64,000 nt of DNA from Plantibacter flavus (GTDB lineage: Bacteria; Actinomycetota; Actinomycetes; Actinomycetales; Microbacteriaceae). The translations under genes were made by a program, and so were the position numbers. The stretch is from positions 1,550,001-1,614,000 of the forward strand of contig NZ_CP019402.1 of assembly GCF_002024505.1 (NCBI RefSeq), read 5' to 3'. Positions 8,909 through 17,632 of this stretch are shown piece after piece (within the stretch, counting starts at the first letter, position 1; each line of letters opens with the position of its first letter). The notes below the pieces were generated by a model that saw only the letters and a program-made list of their open reading frames with translations, searched no databases and was not told the DNA's origin.

Positions 8909-10030
8909 GTGGCACTGCAGCCGCTGCCCGACTACCCCTGGGACCTCATGGTCCCGTATGCGGAGCAGGCCCGTCGGCACCCCGACGGCATCGTCGACCT
9001 CTCGATCGGTTCGCCGGTCGATCCGACTCCCGGCCTCATCCGGGATGCGCTCCGGGCGGCCACGGACGCACACGCCTACCCGACCACGGTCGGCACGCCC
9101 GAACTCCGGCAGGCGATCGTCGACTGGTTCGCGCGCCGTCGTGGCGTCGACGGGCTCACCCTCGACGCCGTCCTCCCGACGATCGGCTCGAAGGAACTCG
9201 TCGCGCTGCTCGCCTTCCTCCTCGGCCTGGGCGCCGGCGACACCGTGGTCCACCCCGTGGCCGCCTACCCGAGCTACGCGGTCGGCGCGGCGATCGCCGG
9301 AGCCGAGGCGTTCGCGTCCGACGACCCCGCCGAATGGCCGGAGAGCACCCGGCTGGTCTGGCTGAATTCCCCCGGCAACCCCGACGGTCGTGTCCTGTCG
9401 GTCGACGAGCTGCGGACAGCCCGAGCCAGAGCCCGCGAACTGGGCGCCGTCCTCGTGGGCGACGAATGCTACGCGGAACTCGGCTGGGAGAGGGAGTGGT
9501 CCGACACGCCGACCCCGTCCGTGCTCGATCCGCGCGTGACCGACGGCGACACCGAGGGTGTCCTCGCGATCTACTCCCTGAGCAAGCAGTCCAACCTCGC
9601 CGGCTACCGTGCCGCGTTCCTCGCGGGCGACGAGCGCCTGGTGCGTCGGCTGGTCACCGTGCGGCAGCACGCGGGTCTCATGCTGCCGGCCCCGCTGCAG
9701 GCCGCCATGGTCGCGGCACTCGGCGACGACGCCCACGTCGCGGAGCAGAAGGCTCGGTACCGCGCCCGACGTGAGGTGCTGCTCCCGGCCGTCCGCGAGG
9801 CCGGGTTCCGGGTCGACCGCAGCGAGGCGGGACTGTACCTGTGGATCACCGAGGGCCAGGACGCCTGGGTGAGTATCGACCGGCTGGCGTCGATCGGTGT
9901 CCTCGCCGGCCCGGGGGTGTTCTACGGCGAGGCCGGGCCGCAGCACGTGCGGCTCTCCCTGACCGCCACCGACGAGCGCATCGCGGCCGCCGCGGCCAGA
10001 CTTCGGGGCCTCCGCCCGATTTCGGGGTGA
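8909..10030 (+). CDS. dapC: Succinyldiaminopimelate transaminase DapC
   Basis: DapC converts N-succinyl-2-amino-6-ketopimelate to N-succinyl-LL-DAP using glutamate, in the lysine/DAP branch that feeds peptidoglycan. The 373-residue class I PLP aminotransferase shows LSIGSPVDPTP at the N-terminus, the NSPGNPDGRVL substrate loop, DECYAELGW, and the PLP lysine in YSLSKQSNLAGYR. GTG 8909 begins 4 nt after fdxA. dapD and dapE, the enzymes on either side of this step, lie 1.5-3.7 kb downstream, which supports this role over a generic aminotransferase. A second class I aminotransferase is encoded at 49.5 kb. Confidence 0.9.
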   Translation: MALQPLPDYPWDLMVPYAEQARRHPDGIVDLSIGSPVDPTPGLIRDALRAATDAHAYPTTVGTPELRQAIVDWFARRRGVDGLTLDAVLPTIGSKELVALLAFLLGLGAGDTVVHPVAAYPSYAVGAAIAGAEAFASDDPAEWPESTRLVWLNSPGNPDGRVLSVDELRTARARARELGAVLVGDECYAELGWEREWSDTPTPSVLDPRVTDGDTEGVLAIYSLSKQSNLAGYRAAFLAGDERLVRRLVTVRQHAGLMLPAPLQAAMVAALGDDAHVAEQKARYRARREVLLPAVREAGFRVDRSEAGLYLWITEGQDAWVSIDRLASIGVLAGPGVFYGEAGPQHVRLSLTATDERIAAAAARLRGLRPISG

Positions 10031-10086
10031 ACTCCAAGGAAGTCGCCGGATCACTGTGGGAAACAACAGTTGGGTCCGAAGCCGAT

Positions 10087-10092
10087 TAGGCT
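10087..10092 (+). promoter_or_regulatory. Probable -10 box for gltA
   Basis: TAGGCT fits the TANNNT pattern and would give a 5' leader of about 65 nt before gltA. No matching -35 is evident. Confidence 0.4.
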
Positions 10093-10161
10093 GTATGTGA
10101 CACGCCGTCGTATCGGAGGGCGATGTCGAGTCCCTATCGCACGAAGATATGAGGAGGCGCC

Positions 10162-11469
10162 GTGGGCGACGTCGAGAAACAGGCTTCCACCGAGACGCAT
10201 CAGGTCACCCTGAACTACCCCGGCGGAACGGCCGAATTCCCGATCCACCAGTCAGCCCAGGGCGCGTCGAGTATCGACATCTCCTCGCTCACGCGGCAGA
10301 CCGGCCTGACCACGCTCGACTACGGGTTCGTCAACACCGCGGCGACCAAGTCGGCGATCACGTACATCGACGGCGACCAGGGCATCCTGCGCTACCGCGG
10401 CTACCCGATCGAGCAGCTCGCCAAGCAGTCGACCTTCCTCGAGGTCGCCTGGCTGCTCATCCACGGGGAGCTCCCGACGGCCGACGAACTCGGCGGATTC
10501 GACGAGAAGATCCGGCGCCACACGCTCCTCCACGAGGACCTCAAGCGGTTCTTCTCCGCGCTCCCGCACACGGCCCACCCGATGGCCGTCCTGTCGAGCG
10601 CCCTGCAGGCCATGTCGACCTACTACGAGTCGGACGCCAACCCGCACGATCCCGACCACGTCGAGCTCACGACGGTCCGCATGCTCGCGAAGCTCCCGGT
10701 GATCGCCGCCTACGCGCACAAGAAGTCGGTCGGGCAGGCGTTCCTCTACCCCGACAACTCCCTGAGCTTCGTCGACAACTTCCTCAAGCTGAACTTCGGC
10801 AACCTCGCCGAGCCCTACGAGATCGATCCCGTCCTGTCGAAGGCGCTCGACCTCCTGCTCATCCTGCACGAGGACCACGAGCAGAACGCCTCGACCTCCA
10901 CGGTCCGCCTCGTCGGCTCGACCGGAGCGAACCTCTACGCCTCGGTGTCCGCCGGTATCAACGCCCTGTCGGGTCCGCTGCACGGTGGCGCGAACGAGGC
11001 CGTCCTGCAGATGCTCGGCCGGATCCAGGAGTCCGGCGAGGGCGTGCAGCGCTTCGTCGACCGCGTGAAGAACAAGGAAGACGGTGTGAAGCTCATGGGC
11101 TTCGGGCACCGCGTCTACAAGAACTACGACCCGCGCGCCAAGCTCGTCAAGGAGAGCGCCGGCGAGGTGCTCCGTGCCCTCGGTATCAACGACCCGCTGC
11201 TCGACCTCGCTCAGGAGCTCGAGCAGATCGCCCTCGAGGACGACTACTTCAAGGAGCGCAAGCTCTACCCGAACGTCGACTTCTACACCGGTGTCATCTA
11301 CAAGGCGATGGGCTTCCCGACGCGGATGTTCACGGTGCTCTTCGCCATCGGACGCCTGCCCGGGTGGATCGCCCACTGGCGTGAGATGAATCTCGACCCC
11401 CAGACGAAGATCGGACGCCCGCAGCAGCTGTACACGGGCTCGCCCGAGCGGCCCTTCCCGACGCGCTAG
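10162..11469 (+). CDS. gltA: Citrate synthase
   Basis: Citrate synthase condenses oxaloacetate and acetyl-CoA at the entry of the TCA cycle. The 435-residue product has the length of the type II (Gram-negative-like) enzyme typical of Actinobacteria. Catalytic regions are visible: HGGANEAV (first active-site His), GFGHRVYKNYDPRAK (second His), and KLYPNVDFYTG with the catalytic Asp. The GTG start at 10162 follows a strong GAGGAGG at 10151. The gene is monocistronic and ends at a repeat plus a bidirectional terminator. Confidence 0.97.
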   Translation: MGDVEKQASTETHQVTLNYPGGTAEFPIHQSAQGASSIDISSLTRQTGLTTLDYGFVNTAATKSAITYIDGDQGILRYRGYPIEQLAKQSTFLEVAWLLIHGELPTADELGGFDEKIRRHTLLHEDLKRFFSALPHTAHPMAVLSSALQAMSTYYESDANPHDPDHVELTTVRMLAKLPVIAAYAHKKSVGQAFLYPDNSLSFVDNFLKLNFGNLAEPYEIDPVLSKALDLLLILHEDHEQNASTSTVRLVGSTGANLYASVSAGINALSGPLHGGANEAVLQMLGRIQESGEGVQRFVDRVKNKEDGVKLMGFGHRVYKNYDPRAKLVKESAGEVLRALGINDPLLDLAQELEQIALEDDYFKERKLYPNVDFYTGVIYKAMGFPTRMFTVLFAIGRLPGWIAHWREMNLDPQTKIGRPQQLYTGSPERPFPTR

Positions 11470-11476
11470 TCCCGTA

Positions 11477-11521
11477 GGTTCCTGAGCCTGTCGAAGGGTG
11501 GTTCCTGAACCTGTCGAAGGG
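11477..11521. repeat. Tandem REP-like repeat after gltA
   Basis: Two 22-bp units in direct orientation, GGTTCCTGARCCTGTCGAAGGG at 11477-11498 and 11500-11521, differ at one base and are separated by T. They are relatives of the 4.1 kb element and again sit between convergent genes, just before a terminator. Confidence 0.75.
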
Positions 11522-11552
11522 CGGCCCCGCATCCACCTCGGATGCGGGGCCG
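11522..11552. terminator. Bidirectional terminator between gltA and dapD
   Basis: A perfect 13-bp stem (CGGCCCCGCATCC paired with GGATGCGGGGCCG) with a 5-nt loop lies between the two convergent stop codons. TTCTGT follows on the gltA side. Confidence 0.8.
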
Positions 11553-11574
11553 TTCTGTGTTCGGGGACGCCGGG

Positions 11575-12552
11575 TCAGGCGTGCAGTGCCGCGTTCAGCT
11601 CGACGCCCGAGCCCGAGCGGGGGAGCACCTCGACGGCACCGGTGAGCGAGTTCCGACGGAACAGGAGGTTGGGGACACCCGACAGCTCGACCGCCTTGAC
11701 CGTGCGCGGCGCGCCCTCGGCCGTGGCCGCAGCACCCGCGAGGACGACCTTGGTGCCCGCGGTCACGTAGAGACCGGCCTCGACCACGGAGTCGTCGCCG
11801 ATCGAGATGCCGATGCCGGAGTTGGCGCCGAGGAGGGCGCGCTGACCGATCGCCACCCGCTGCGTACCACCGCCGGAGAGCGTCCCCATGATCGACGCAC
11901 CACCGCCGATGTCGCTGCCGTCGCCGACGACGACGCCCTGCGAGATGCGGCCTTCGACCATCGACGCGCCGAGGGTCCCGGCGTTGAAGTTGACGAAGCC
12001 CTCGTGCATGACGGTGGTTCCCGGTGCCAGGTGGGCGCCGAGCCGGACGCGTGAGGCGTCGGCGATCCGGACCTTGTCGGGCGTCACGTAGTCGAGGAGT
12101 CTCGGGAACTTGTCGATGCCGGTCGCGTGGATGCCGGCGCGGAGGAGCGACGGTCGGAGACGGTCGAAGTCCGCGGGGTGCACGGGGCCGGCGTTGGTCC
12201 AGACGACGATCGGGAGGTGCGCGAAGACACCGTCGAGCGAGATCGTGTTCGGCTGGACGAGCAGGTGGCTGAGCAGGTGCAGCCGCAGGTAGGCGTCCGG
12301 GGTGCTCTGCGGAGCGGCCTGCAGCTCGATCTCGACGGTGACGATGTCGATGCGGACGGCCCGGCGCTCGTCGTCGGTCGCGAGGGCCTCGAGGTCTGCG
12401 GGGGCGATCCAGCGGTCGCGGCCCTCGGGGATCCGTCCGAGCGAGGGCTCGGGGAACCAGGTGTCGAGCACGGTGCCGTCGGCGGCGATGGTCGCGAGGC
12501 CGGAGCCCCAGGCGTGAGTCGGAACGGGGGTCTCGGCAGGCGCAGCGGTCAT
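11575..12552 (-). CDS. dapD: Tetrahydrodipicolinate N-succinyltransferase DapD
   Basis: DapD transfers succinyl from succinyl-CoA to tetrahydrodipicolinate in DAP/lysine synthesis. The 325-residue protein is the actinobacterial trimeric form: an N-terminal domain, then left-handed beta-helix hexapeptide repeats (for example the stretch [20 protein letters not shown] and the [20 protein letters not shown] region, about residues 190-250). ATG 12552 is preferred because a TACCCT box lies 6 nt upstream and the protein then starts [17 protein letters not shown] longer frame reading back through dapE is unsupported. It is divergent from dapE. Confidence 0.95.
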   Translation of the reverse strand: MTAAPAETPVPTHAWGSGLATIAADGTVLDTWFPEPSLGRIPEGRDRWIAPADLEALATDDERRAVRIDIVTVEIELQAAPQSTPDAYLRLHLLSHLLVQPNTISLDGVFAHLPIVVWTNAGPVHPADFDRLRPSLLRAGIHATGIDKFPRLLDYVTPDKVRIADASRVRLGAHLAPGTTVMHEGFVNFNAGTLGASMVEGRISQGVVVGDGSDIGGGASIMGTLSGGGTQRVAIGQRALLGANSGIGISIGDDSVVEAGLYVTAGTKVVLAGAAATAEGAPRTVKAVELSGVPNLLFRRNSLTGAVEVLPRSGSGVELNAALHA

Positions 12553-12558
12553 GGCTCC

Positions 12559-12597
12559 AGGGTACCGGCCAACACTCAGGCCGACGGCCAATACACT
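12559..12597. promoter_or_regulatory. Compact divergent leaderless promoters of dapD and dapE
   Basis: A minus-strand TACCCT (12564-12559) lies 6 nt before the dapD ATG, and a plus-strand TACACT (12592-12597) lies 6 nt before the dapE ATG. Only 51 bp separate the two start codons, so the RNA polymerase footprints must overlap. Confidence 0.6.
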
Positions 12598-12603
12598 GGT
12601 GCC

Positions 12604-13700
12604 ATGCCAGCCGAAGTCCCCGTACTCGACCTGTCCGTCTCCTCGGTGGAACTCACCCAGCAGCTGTGCGACATCGCCTCCGTCTCGGGGGATGAGGCCC
12701 GCATCGCCGACGCGATCGAGGCGTCGCTCGAGGGGCTCGAGCACCTGACGATCGTGCGCGACGGCGACACGGTCGTCGCTTCCACCTCGCTCGGACGTGC
12801 CCAGCGGGTCATCATCGCCGGACACATCGACACCGTCCCGATCAACGGCAACGTCCCGACCCGGTTCGAGGAGCGCGACGGCGAGGCGGTGCTCTGGGGT
12901 CGGGGACGGTCGACATGAAGGGCGGCGTCGCGGTCCAGCTGAAGCTCGCGGCTGAGCTCACCGATCCCGTCGTCGACATCACCTGGATGTGGTACGACAA
13001 CGAGGAGGTCGCATCCGACCTCAACGGCCTCGGTCGTCTCGCGCGGAACCGTCCCGACCTGTTCGTCGGCGACTTCGCGATCCTCGGCGAGCCGAGCAAC
13101 GCCGGCGTCGAGGGCGGCTGCAACGGAACGCTCCGCGTCCACGTGAGTGCCCACGGCAAGCGGTCGCACGCGGCCAGGAGCTGGGTCGGCGTCAACGCCA
13201 TCCACGCGATCTCCCCGGTCCTCGCGACACTCGCCTCGTACACGCCACGGGAGGTCGAGGTCGACGGGCTCGTCTATCGCGAGGGCGTCAACGCGGTCGG
13301 GATCACCGGCGGCGTCGCCGGGAACGTGATCCCCGACCTCGTCACCGTCGAGGTGAACTACCGCTTCGCTCCGAGCCGGACGGGTGCCGAGGCGCTCGCC
13401 CACCTCGAGGAACTCTTCTCCGGCTTCGAGGTCGTGCAGACGGACGTCGCGGAGGGCGCTCGTCCCGGGCTCGACGCGCCGATCGCCCAGGACTTCCTGG
13501 CCGCGGTCGGCGGCACACCGGCCCCGAAGTACGGCTGGACGGACGTCGCACGCTTCTCCGCACTCGGCGTCCCCGCCGTCAACTACGGACCGGGTGACCC
13601 GCTCCTCGCCCATGCCGACGACGAACGCGTCCCGCTCGCGCACATCGAGGACTGCGAGCGCGGGCTCCGTGCCTGGCTGACCGGGCCCGATGGTCGCTGA
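12604..13700 (+). pseudogene. dapE: Succinyl-diaminopimelate desuccinylase DapE, interrupted by a one-base frameshift
   Basis: DapE releases succinate from N-succinyl-LL-DAP, the step after DapC. Frame 1 codes the N-terminal 104 residues with the metal-ligand motif AGHIDTVP, then ends in GRGRST and a stop at 12916. Frame 3 resumes at MKGGVAVQ (12915) and continues to 13700 with DNEEVAS, GEPSN and a C-terminal LLAHADDE. The family motif [10 protein letters not shown] spans the junction. Adding one G to GGGG at 12902-12905 restores [10 protein letters not shown] and a 365-residue protein of normal length. The metal-bridging Asp is lost in both fragments. Because the gene should be needed and both halves are well conserved, a sequencing error is more likely than a true null. 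Confidence 0.9.
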
Positions 13701-14913
13701 CGCGGCCCACTCGACCGAGGTCGAGGAGCGGCCGTCGGTGCTCCGGCGCTGGGCCCGCCTGCCCTGGTGGGGGCGGATCGTCATCGTGTACGTGTCGTCG
13801 CGCCTGGTGACGACCGTGATGTTCGCGGTCGCGAGTCTGCTGCAGGCGCCGGACTCCCGGTTCGGCGCGTTCCCCTCGCTGGGGACGCTCGCCGCCGGCT
13901 GGGACGGACAGTGGTACTGGTGGATCGCGACGTACGGCTACCCGACCCAGCTGCCGCTCGACGACGCCGGCCGGGTCGCGGAGAACGCGTGGGCGTTCAT
14001 GCCGGTCTATCCGGGGGTCGTGAAGGCGCTCTCGGTCGTCACCTTCCTGCCGTGGCCGGTCATGGCCGTGATCGTCTCGCTGTGCTGTGGCCTGGGGGCG
14101 GCCCTGCTGTTCCACCGGCTCCTGCGCATCCGCCTCGGCGATGAACGGGCGATGTTCGCCGTCGTGCTGTTCTGCATCGCCCCGCTCAGCGCCCTGTTCC
14201 AGGTCGCCTACGCCGAATCGATGTTCCTGCTGCTGCTGACGCTCGCGCTGCTCCTGCTCGTGACGCGCCGGTACGGCTGGCTCCTCACGGTCATCCCGGT
14301 CATGGCGTTCACCCGCCCCGGAGTCCTGGCCTTCTCGCTCCTGCTGGGCCTCCATCTCATCGTGCGGATCGTCACGCGACACCGCGACCCGCTGGGGCGC
14401 CGCGAGGTCGTCCTCATCCTCGCGGGCGGGGCACTCGCCGCCGTCGCCGGATTCGCGTGGATGGTCATCGCCGGCCTCGTCACCGGGACGCCGGAGGCCT
14501 ACCTCGAGACGGAGCTGGCGTGGCGGGCCGCCTTCATCGGGGAGCAACCCCTCGTCCCGTTCTCCGCCTGGATCCAGGGCGGCCAGTTCTGGTTCGGAGA
14601 TGGTCCGGGCATCGCCGTCGTCGTAGCGGTCTTCGTCGGCTCCGTCGTGCTCCTGTTCCTCCCGCCGGTGCGTCGGCTCGGAGCCGACCTCCGGTTGTGG
14701 GTGGGGTCGTACCTCCTCTACCTCTTCGCGGTGTTCTTCCCGCAGACGAGTGTCTTCCGGCTGCTCGTCCCGGTCTTCCCGCTCCTCGGTGCGGTCGCCG
14801 TCCCACGGAACCGCTGGTACCGCGGCGGCGTCGTCATCGTCTCGCTGGCGCTGCAGTGGTGTTGGATCTTCGTCATGTACGGCCTCGCGAACGCGTATTG
14901 GACCATTCCCTGA
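13690..14913 (+). CDS. Integral membrane mannosyltransferase-like protein (PIG-V related)
   Basis: The 407-residue protein has about nine to ten hydrophobic helices and, after the first, a periplasmic loop motif WDGQWYWWIATYGYP. This resembles the catalytic loop of PIG-V/GT-C polyprenol-phosphate-mannose-dependent transferases. FMPVYPGVVKAL and FTRPGVLAFSLLLGLH are also typical. It probably moves mannose from a polyprenyl carrier to a lipid or glycoprotein acceptor outside the membrane. The acceptor is not identifiable. The ATG overlaps the dapE 3' end by 11 nt, so it is likely cotranscribed with dapE. Confidence 0.75.
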   Translation: MVADAAHSTEVEERPSVLRRWARLPWWGRIVIVYVSSRLVTTVMFAVASLLQAPDSRFGAFPSLGTLAAGWDGQWYWWIATYGYPTQLPLDDAGRVAENAWAFMPVYPGVVKALSVVTFLPWPVMAVIVSLCCGLGAALLFHRLLRIRLGDERAMFAVVLFCIAPLSALFQVAYAESMFLLLLTLALLLLVTRRYGWLLTVIPVMAFTRPGVLAFSLLLGLHLIVRIVTRHRDPLGRREVVLILAGGALAAVAGFAWMVIAGLVTGTPEAYLETELAWRAAFIGEQPLVPFSAWIQGGQFWFGDGPGIAVVVAVFVGSVVLLFLPPVRRLGADLRLWVGSYLLYLFAVFFPQTSVFRLLVPVFPLLGAVAVPRNRWYRGGVVIVSLALQWCWIFVMYGLANAYWTIP

Positions 14914-14952
14914 GCGCGGATCGGGCGTCATCCTGCGCCTCGCCGCGCTCAG
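14910..14952 (+). terminator. Hairpin overlapping the mannosyltransferase stop codon
   Basis: A 10-bp inverted repeat (CTGAGCGCGG / CCGCGCTCAG) with a 23-nt loop includes the TGA stop. It is a plausible but weak terminator. Confidence 0.4.
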
Positions 14953-15016
14953 GATTATCACGAGCCCCCGTGATACGAGATAATGGGGGTCAGTCGAACA
15001 ACGAGAGGGGACTCGC

Positions 15017-15190
15017 ATGGCCGCAATGAAGCCACGCACCGGAGACGGGCCAATGGAGGCCGTGAAGGAGGGTCGGCTCATCATCGTGCGAGTGCCTCTT
15101 GAAGGGGGAGGGCGTCTCGTCGTGTCGGTCAACGACGCAGAGGCTCAAGAACTGCATGATGCACTCGCGGGTGTGGTGAGCGCGGGCTGA
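15017..15190 (+). CDS. DUF3117 small conserved protein
   Basis: This 57-residue protein (MAAMKPRTGDGPMEAVKEGR at its start) matches the near-invariant actinobacterial DUF3117 family of about 55-residue proteins. Its function is unknown. The sequence predicts one short beta-rich domain, with LIIVRVPLEGGGRLVVSV, then a helix that begins DAEAQELHDAL. ATG 15017 has AGAGGGGA upstream, and a GATAAT sequence at 14979 is a candidate -10 box. A strong hairpin follows the stop. Its extreme conservation argues for a core cellular role. Confidence 0.9.
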   Translation: MAAMKPRTGDGPMEAVKEGRLIIVRVPLEGGGRLVVSVNDAEAQELHDALAGVVSAG

Positions 15191-15218
15191 TCCCCGTCAC
15201 CGACGCCGCATGAGCTGA

Positions 15219-15265
15219 GAACCGGCCGTCATCACTGCTCGCAGAGTCAGGATGGCGGCCGGTTC
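15219..15265. terminator. Bidirectional terminator between DUF3117 and O-methyltransferase genes
   Basis: A 15-bp stem with one G-U wobble (GAACCGGCCGTCATC / GATGGCGGCCGGTTC) and a 17-nt loop lies between convergent genes. Confidence 0.75.
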
Positions 15266-15282
15266 GTCGTCGTGCGGAGCGC

Positions 15283-15915
15283 TCAGAGGTTGGGTTTGGT
15301 GATCTGCAGGAGGCCGTCGCCGGCGGGGGACAGGGCGCTGACGACCGCGTCGGACGCGGAGATCTCCTGGACGAGCGAGCGGAACAGTCCTGTGGTCTCG
15401 TCCCGCTGAGCCGGATCGGCCACGCGACCTCGCCAGAGCGCATGCGGGACGAGCACGGTGCCGCCGGGACGCACCAAACGGAGTCCGTGCTCGACGTACT
15501 CGATCACCGATCCCGGGTCGCCGTCGACGAGGACGAGGTCGTAGGAGTTCTCGTTCATCCGCGGAAGGACGTCGAGTGCGCTGCCGGTGATGAGGCGGAT
15601 GCGGTTGGTCGTGATGCCGGCCTCCGTGAACGCCGCGCGTGCCTGCTGCTGGTGCACGATCTCGGTGTCGATGGACGTCAGCACCGCGCTCGTGGCGCCT
15701 CGGAGCAGCCAGAGCCCGGAGACGCCGGTGCCGGTCCCCACCTCGACGATGGACTCCGCGCGGGTGGCCGCGGCCACCACCGCGATCTGCGCGCCGATCG
15801 CCGGGGAGATCGGTTCGACACCCAGTTCGTGCGCGTGAGCGCGGGCCGTGAGCATCGCCGCGCTCTCGACGACCACGTCGCCCGCGTACTTCCAGTTGAG
15901 ATTGTGTTCTGACAC
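15283..15915 (-). CDS. SAM-dependent O-methyltransferase, family 3 type
   Basis: The 210-residue class I methyltransferase shows motif I VEVGTGTGVSGLWLL (about residues 58-72), the SIDTE acidic strand, and VLVDGDPGSVIEYVEHGLRL (motif IV/post-IV), as in catechol/caffeoyl-CoA-type O-methyltransferases. The substrate is unknown. From memory, its neighbour TatB and the nearby Mrp match the position of Rv1220c in M. tuberculosis, but the sigE, rseA and htrA genes found between them there are absent here. The GTG start has GGAGG 4-5 nt upstream. Confidence 0.88.
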   Translation of the reverse strand: MSEHNLNWKYAGDVVVESAAMLTARAHAHELGVEPISPAIGAQIAVVAAATRAESIVEVGTGTGVSGLWLLRGATSAVLTSIDTEIVHQQQARAAFTEAGITTNRIRLITGSALDVLPRMNENSYDLVLVDGDPGSVIEYVEHGLRLVRPGGTVLVPHALWRGRVADPAQRDETTGLFRSLVQEISASDAVVSALSPAGDGLLQITKPNL

Positions 15916-15974
15916 CTTGCCTCCGGATCCCAGCGTATGGCCTGGAACTGCTCCGACAGCTGAGGCTCGCGCGG

Positions 15975-15980
15975 TAGTCT
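15975..15980 (+). promoter_or_regulatory. -10 box of leaderless tatB
   Basis: TAGTCT lies 6 nt before GTG 15987; no Shine-Dalgarno sequence is present. Confidence 0.6.
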
Positions 15981-15986
15981 GATGTC

Positions 15987-16421
15987 GTGTTCGGTCTGAC
16001 CTTCGACAAACTCCTCATCATCGGGGTCATCGCCGTGTTCCTGCTGGGTCCGGAACGGCTGCCGTACTACGCCTCGCAACTGGCGCGACTCGTCCGCACC
16101 CTCCGCGACCTCGCCTCCGGTGCCAAGGACCGGATGCGCGAGGAGATGGGGCCGGAGTTCGACGAGGTCGACTGGAAGAAGCTCGACCCACGTCAGTACG
16201 ATCCGAGGCGCATCATCCGCGAGGCGCTCCTCGACGACGAGCCCCCGGTGGCGCCGACGGTCGCGACGACCGCTCCGCTCGACGCGGCTCCCGCGGCCGC
16301 CGCTGCAGCCGTTCCGTCGCTCGAGAAACCGAAGTCGATCCAGGCGGCGACCGACGAGCGCCTGCGCCGACTCGCAGCCGGGGAGACCGCCGCGCCCCCG
16401 TTCGACCTCGAAGCCACCTGA
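15987..16421 (+). CDS. tatB: Sec-independent translocase subunit TatB
   Basis: TatB recognises twin-arginine signal peptides together with TatC in the membrane and hands them to TatA. The 144-residue protein has one N-terminal helix (LLIIGVIAVFLLGPERLP, with the conserved GPERLP turn after it), then an amphipathic helix YYASQLARLVRTLRD, and an acidic, Ala/Pro-rich tail. GTG 15987 matches the family start MFGLTFDKLL. One visible client is EfeB at 4.2-5.6 kb. tatA and tatC are not in the window. It is convergent with mrp, 35 nt away. Confidence 0.95.
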   Translation: MFGLTFDKLLIIGVIAVFLLGPERLPYYASQLARLVRTLRDLASGAKDRMREEMGPEFDEVDWKKLDPRQYDPRRIIREALLDDEPPVAPTVATTAPLDAAPAAAAAAVPSLEKPKSIQAATDERLRRLAAGETAAPPFDLEAT

Positions 16422-16456
16422 GTCCGCTTCGGTCGCACGCGTCCGACCCGGACGGC

Positions 16457-17632
16457 TCAGTTCGTGCTGACGCCGAGACGGCGACCGGCGAGGCCACGCG
16501 GTCTGGCAGCGAGCTGTCCGGCCAGCCGGAGGATCTCGGCGGCCGCGGGATCCGTCGAATCCGAGAGCACGATCGGCAGCCCGGCATCTCCACCTTCCCG
16601 AAGCGGGACGCTGAGCGGGACCGAGGCGAGGAGCGGTACCGGTGCGTCCTGGCCGATCGACAACCGCGCTGCGAGCGCCTCGCCACCCCCTGAGCCGAAC
16701 AGCTGCAGGATGCTGCCGTCGGACTGGGGGAGACCCGCCATGTTCTCGATGACGCCGTGGACGCGCTGCCCGGTCTGGCGCGCAACCACGCCGCTGCGCT
16801 CGGCGACCTCGGCGGCGGCCGGCTGCGGTGTCGTGACGACGAGCACCTCGGCGTGGGGGAGCAGCTGGCCGATGGAGATGGCGACGTCCCCGGTGCCGGG
16901 CGGGAGGTCGAGGAGCAGGACGTCGAGGTCGCCGAAGAACACGTCGGTCAGGAACTGCTGGATGGTGCGGTGGAGCATCGGTCCGCGCCAGGCGACGGCG
17001 ACGGCGGTGGTGCCGTCCGTCGGTGCGTCGATGAACATGCCGATCGAGACGACCTTCACGCCGTGGGCGACCGGTGGCAGGATCATGTCGCCGACCTGCG
17101 TCGGTTTGACGGCCACGCCGTCCTCGACCAGGCCGAGGAGCCCCGGGATGGAGAACCCGTGGACGTCCGCGTCGACCAGGCCGACCCGCAGACCACTGGC
17201 GGCGAGTGCGACGGCCAGGTTCGCGGTCACCGTCGACTTCCCGACACCGCCTTTGCCGCTCGTCACGGCGTACACACGGGTCAGTGAGTCCGGGCCGAAC
17301 GGGATGCCACGGGCGCTCCGGCCGCCTCGCAGGCGCTCCGTGAGCGCTTGACGCTCCGCCGTCGACATCACCTGGACGTCGACCGCGACGCTCGTGACCC
17401 CGGGGGTCGCCGCGGTGGCCTCACGCACGTCGCGCTCGATGCTCGCCGCTGCCGGGCAGCCGACGATCGTGAGCTTGATCGTGACGTCGGCCGCACCGTC
17501 GTCGTCCACCGTGATCGGGCCGACCATGTCGAGTTCGGTGATCGGTTTGCGGATCTCGGGGTCGATGACGCGGGCGAGAGCGGTCCTGATCCGCTCGGCG
17601 AGGCCGGTGTCGGCCGCGTCGGCGTCAGCCAC
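16457..17632 (-). CDS. mrp: Mrp/NBP35-family ATPase, Fe-S cluster carrier
   Basis: Mrp (ApbC) proteins bind and deliver Fe-S clusters in an ATP-dependent way. The 391-residue product has an N-terminal MIP18/DUF59 domain (about 1-110, with DPEIRKPITEL and VGCPAA) and a deviant Walker A SGKGGVGKSTVTANLA at about 135-150. DVLLLDLPPGTGD follows. The usual C-terminal CPHC motif is missing: VIENMAGLPQSDGSILQLF occupies its place, as I recall for other actinobacterial Mrp proteins. GTG 17632 overlaps the DUF1003 stop by 8 nt; this choice is moderately secure because a longer frame exists upstream. Confidence 0.9.
   Translation of the reverse strand: MADADAADTGLAERIRTALARVIDPEIRKPITELDMVGPITVDDDGAADVTIKLTIVGCPAAASIERDVREATAATPGVTSVAVDVQVMSTAERQALTERLRGGRSARGIPFGPDSLTRVYAVTSGKGGVGKSTVTANLAVALAASGLRVGLVDADVHGFSIPGLLGLVEDGVAVKPTQVGDMILPPVAHGVKVVSIGMFIDAPTDGTTAVAVAWRGPMLHRTIQQFLTDVFFGDLDVLLLDLPPGTGDVAISIGQLLPHAEVLVVTTPQPAAAEVAERSGVVARQTGQRVHGVIENMAGLPQSDGSILQLFGSGGGEALAARLSIGQDAPVPLLASVPLSVPLREGGDAGLPIVLSDSTDPAAAEILRLAGQLAARPRGLAGRRLGVSTN

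Noticed and set aside
12127..12603. Upstream extension of the dapE N-terminal frame
   Set aside because: It reads antisense through dapD with no conserved sequence; a -10 box 6 nt before ATG 12604 fixes the start.
12901..12918. Programmed frameshift or split-subunit DapE through the ATGA overlap
   Set aside because: The bridging metal Asp falls between the two fragments, so separate subunits would be inactive, and no slippery heptamer or downstream pseudoknot is evident; a base-call error is simpler.
16457..17632. Mrp treated as defective because its CPHC motif is absent
   Set aside because: Actinobacterial Mrp proteins that I recall lack this motif too, and the P-loop and DUF59 domain are intact.
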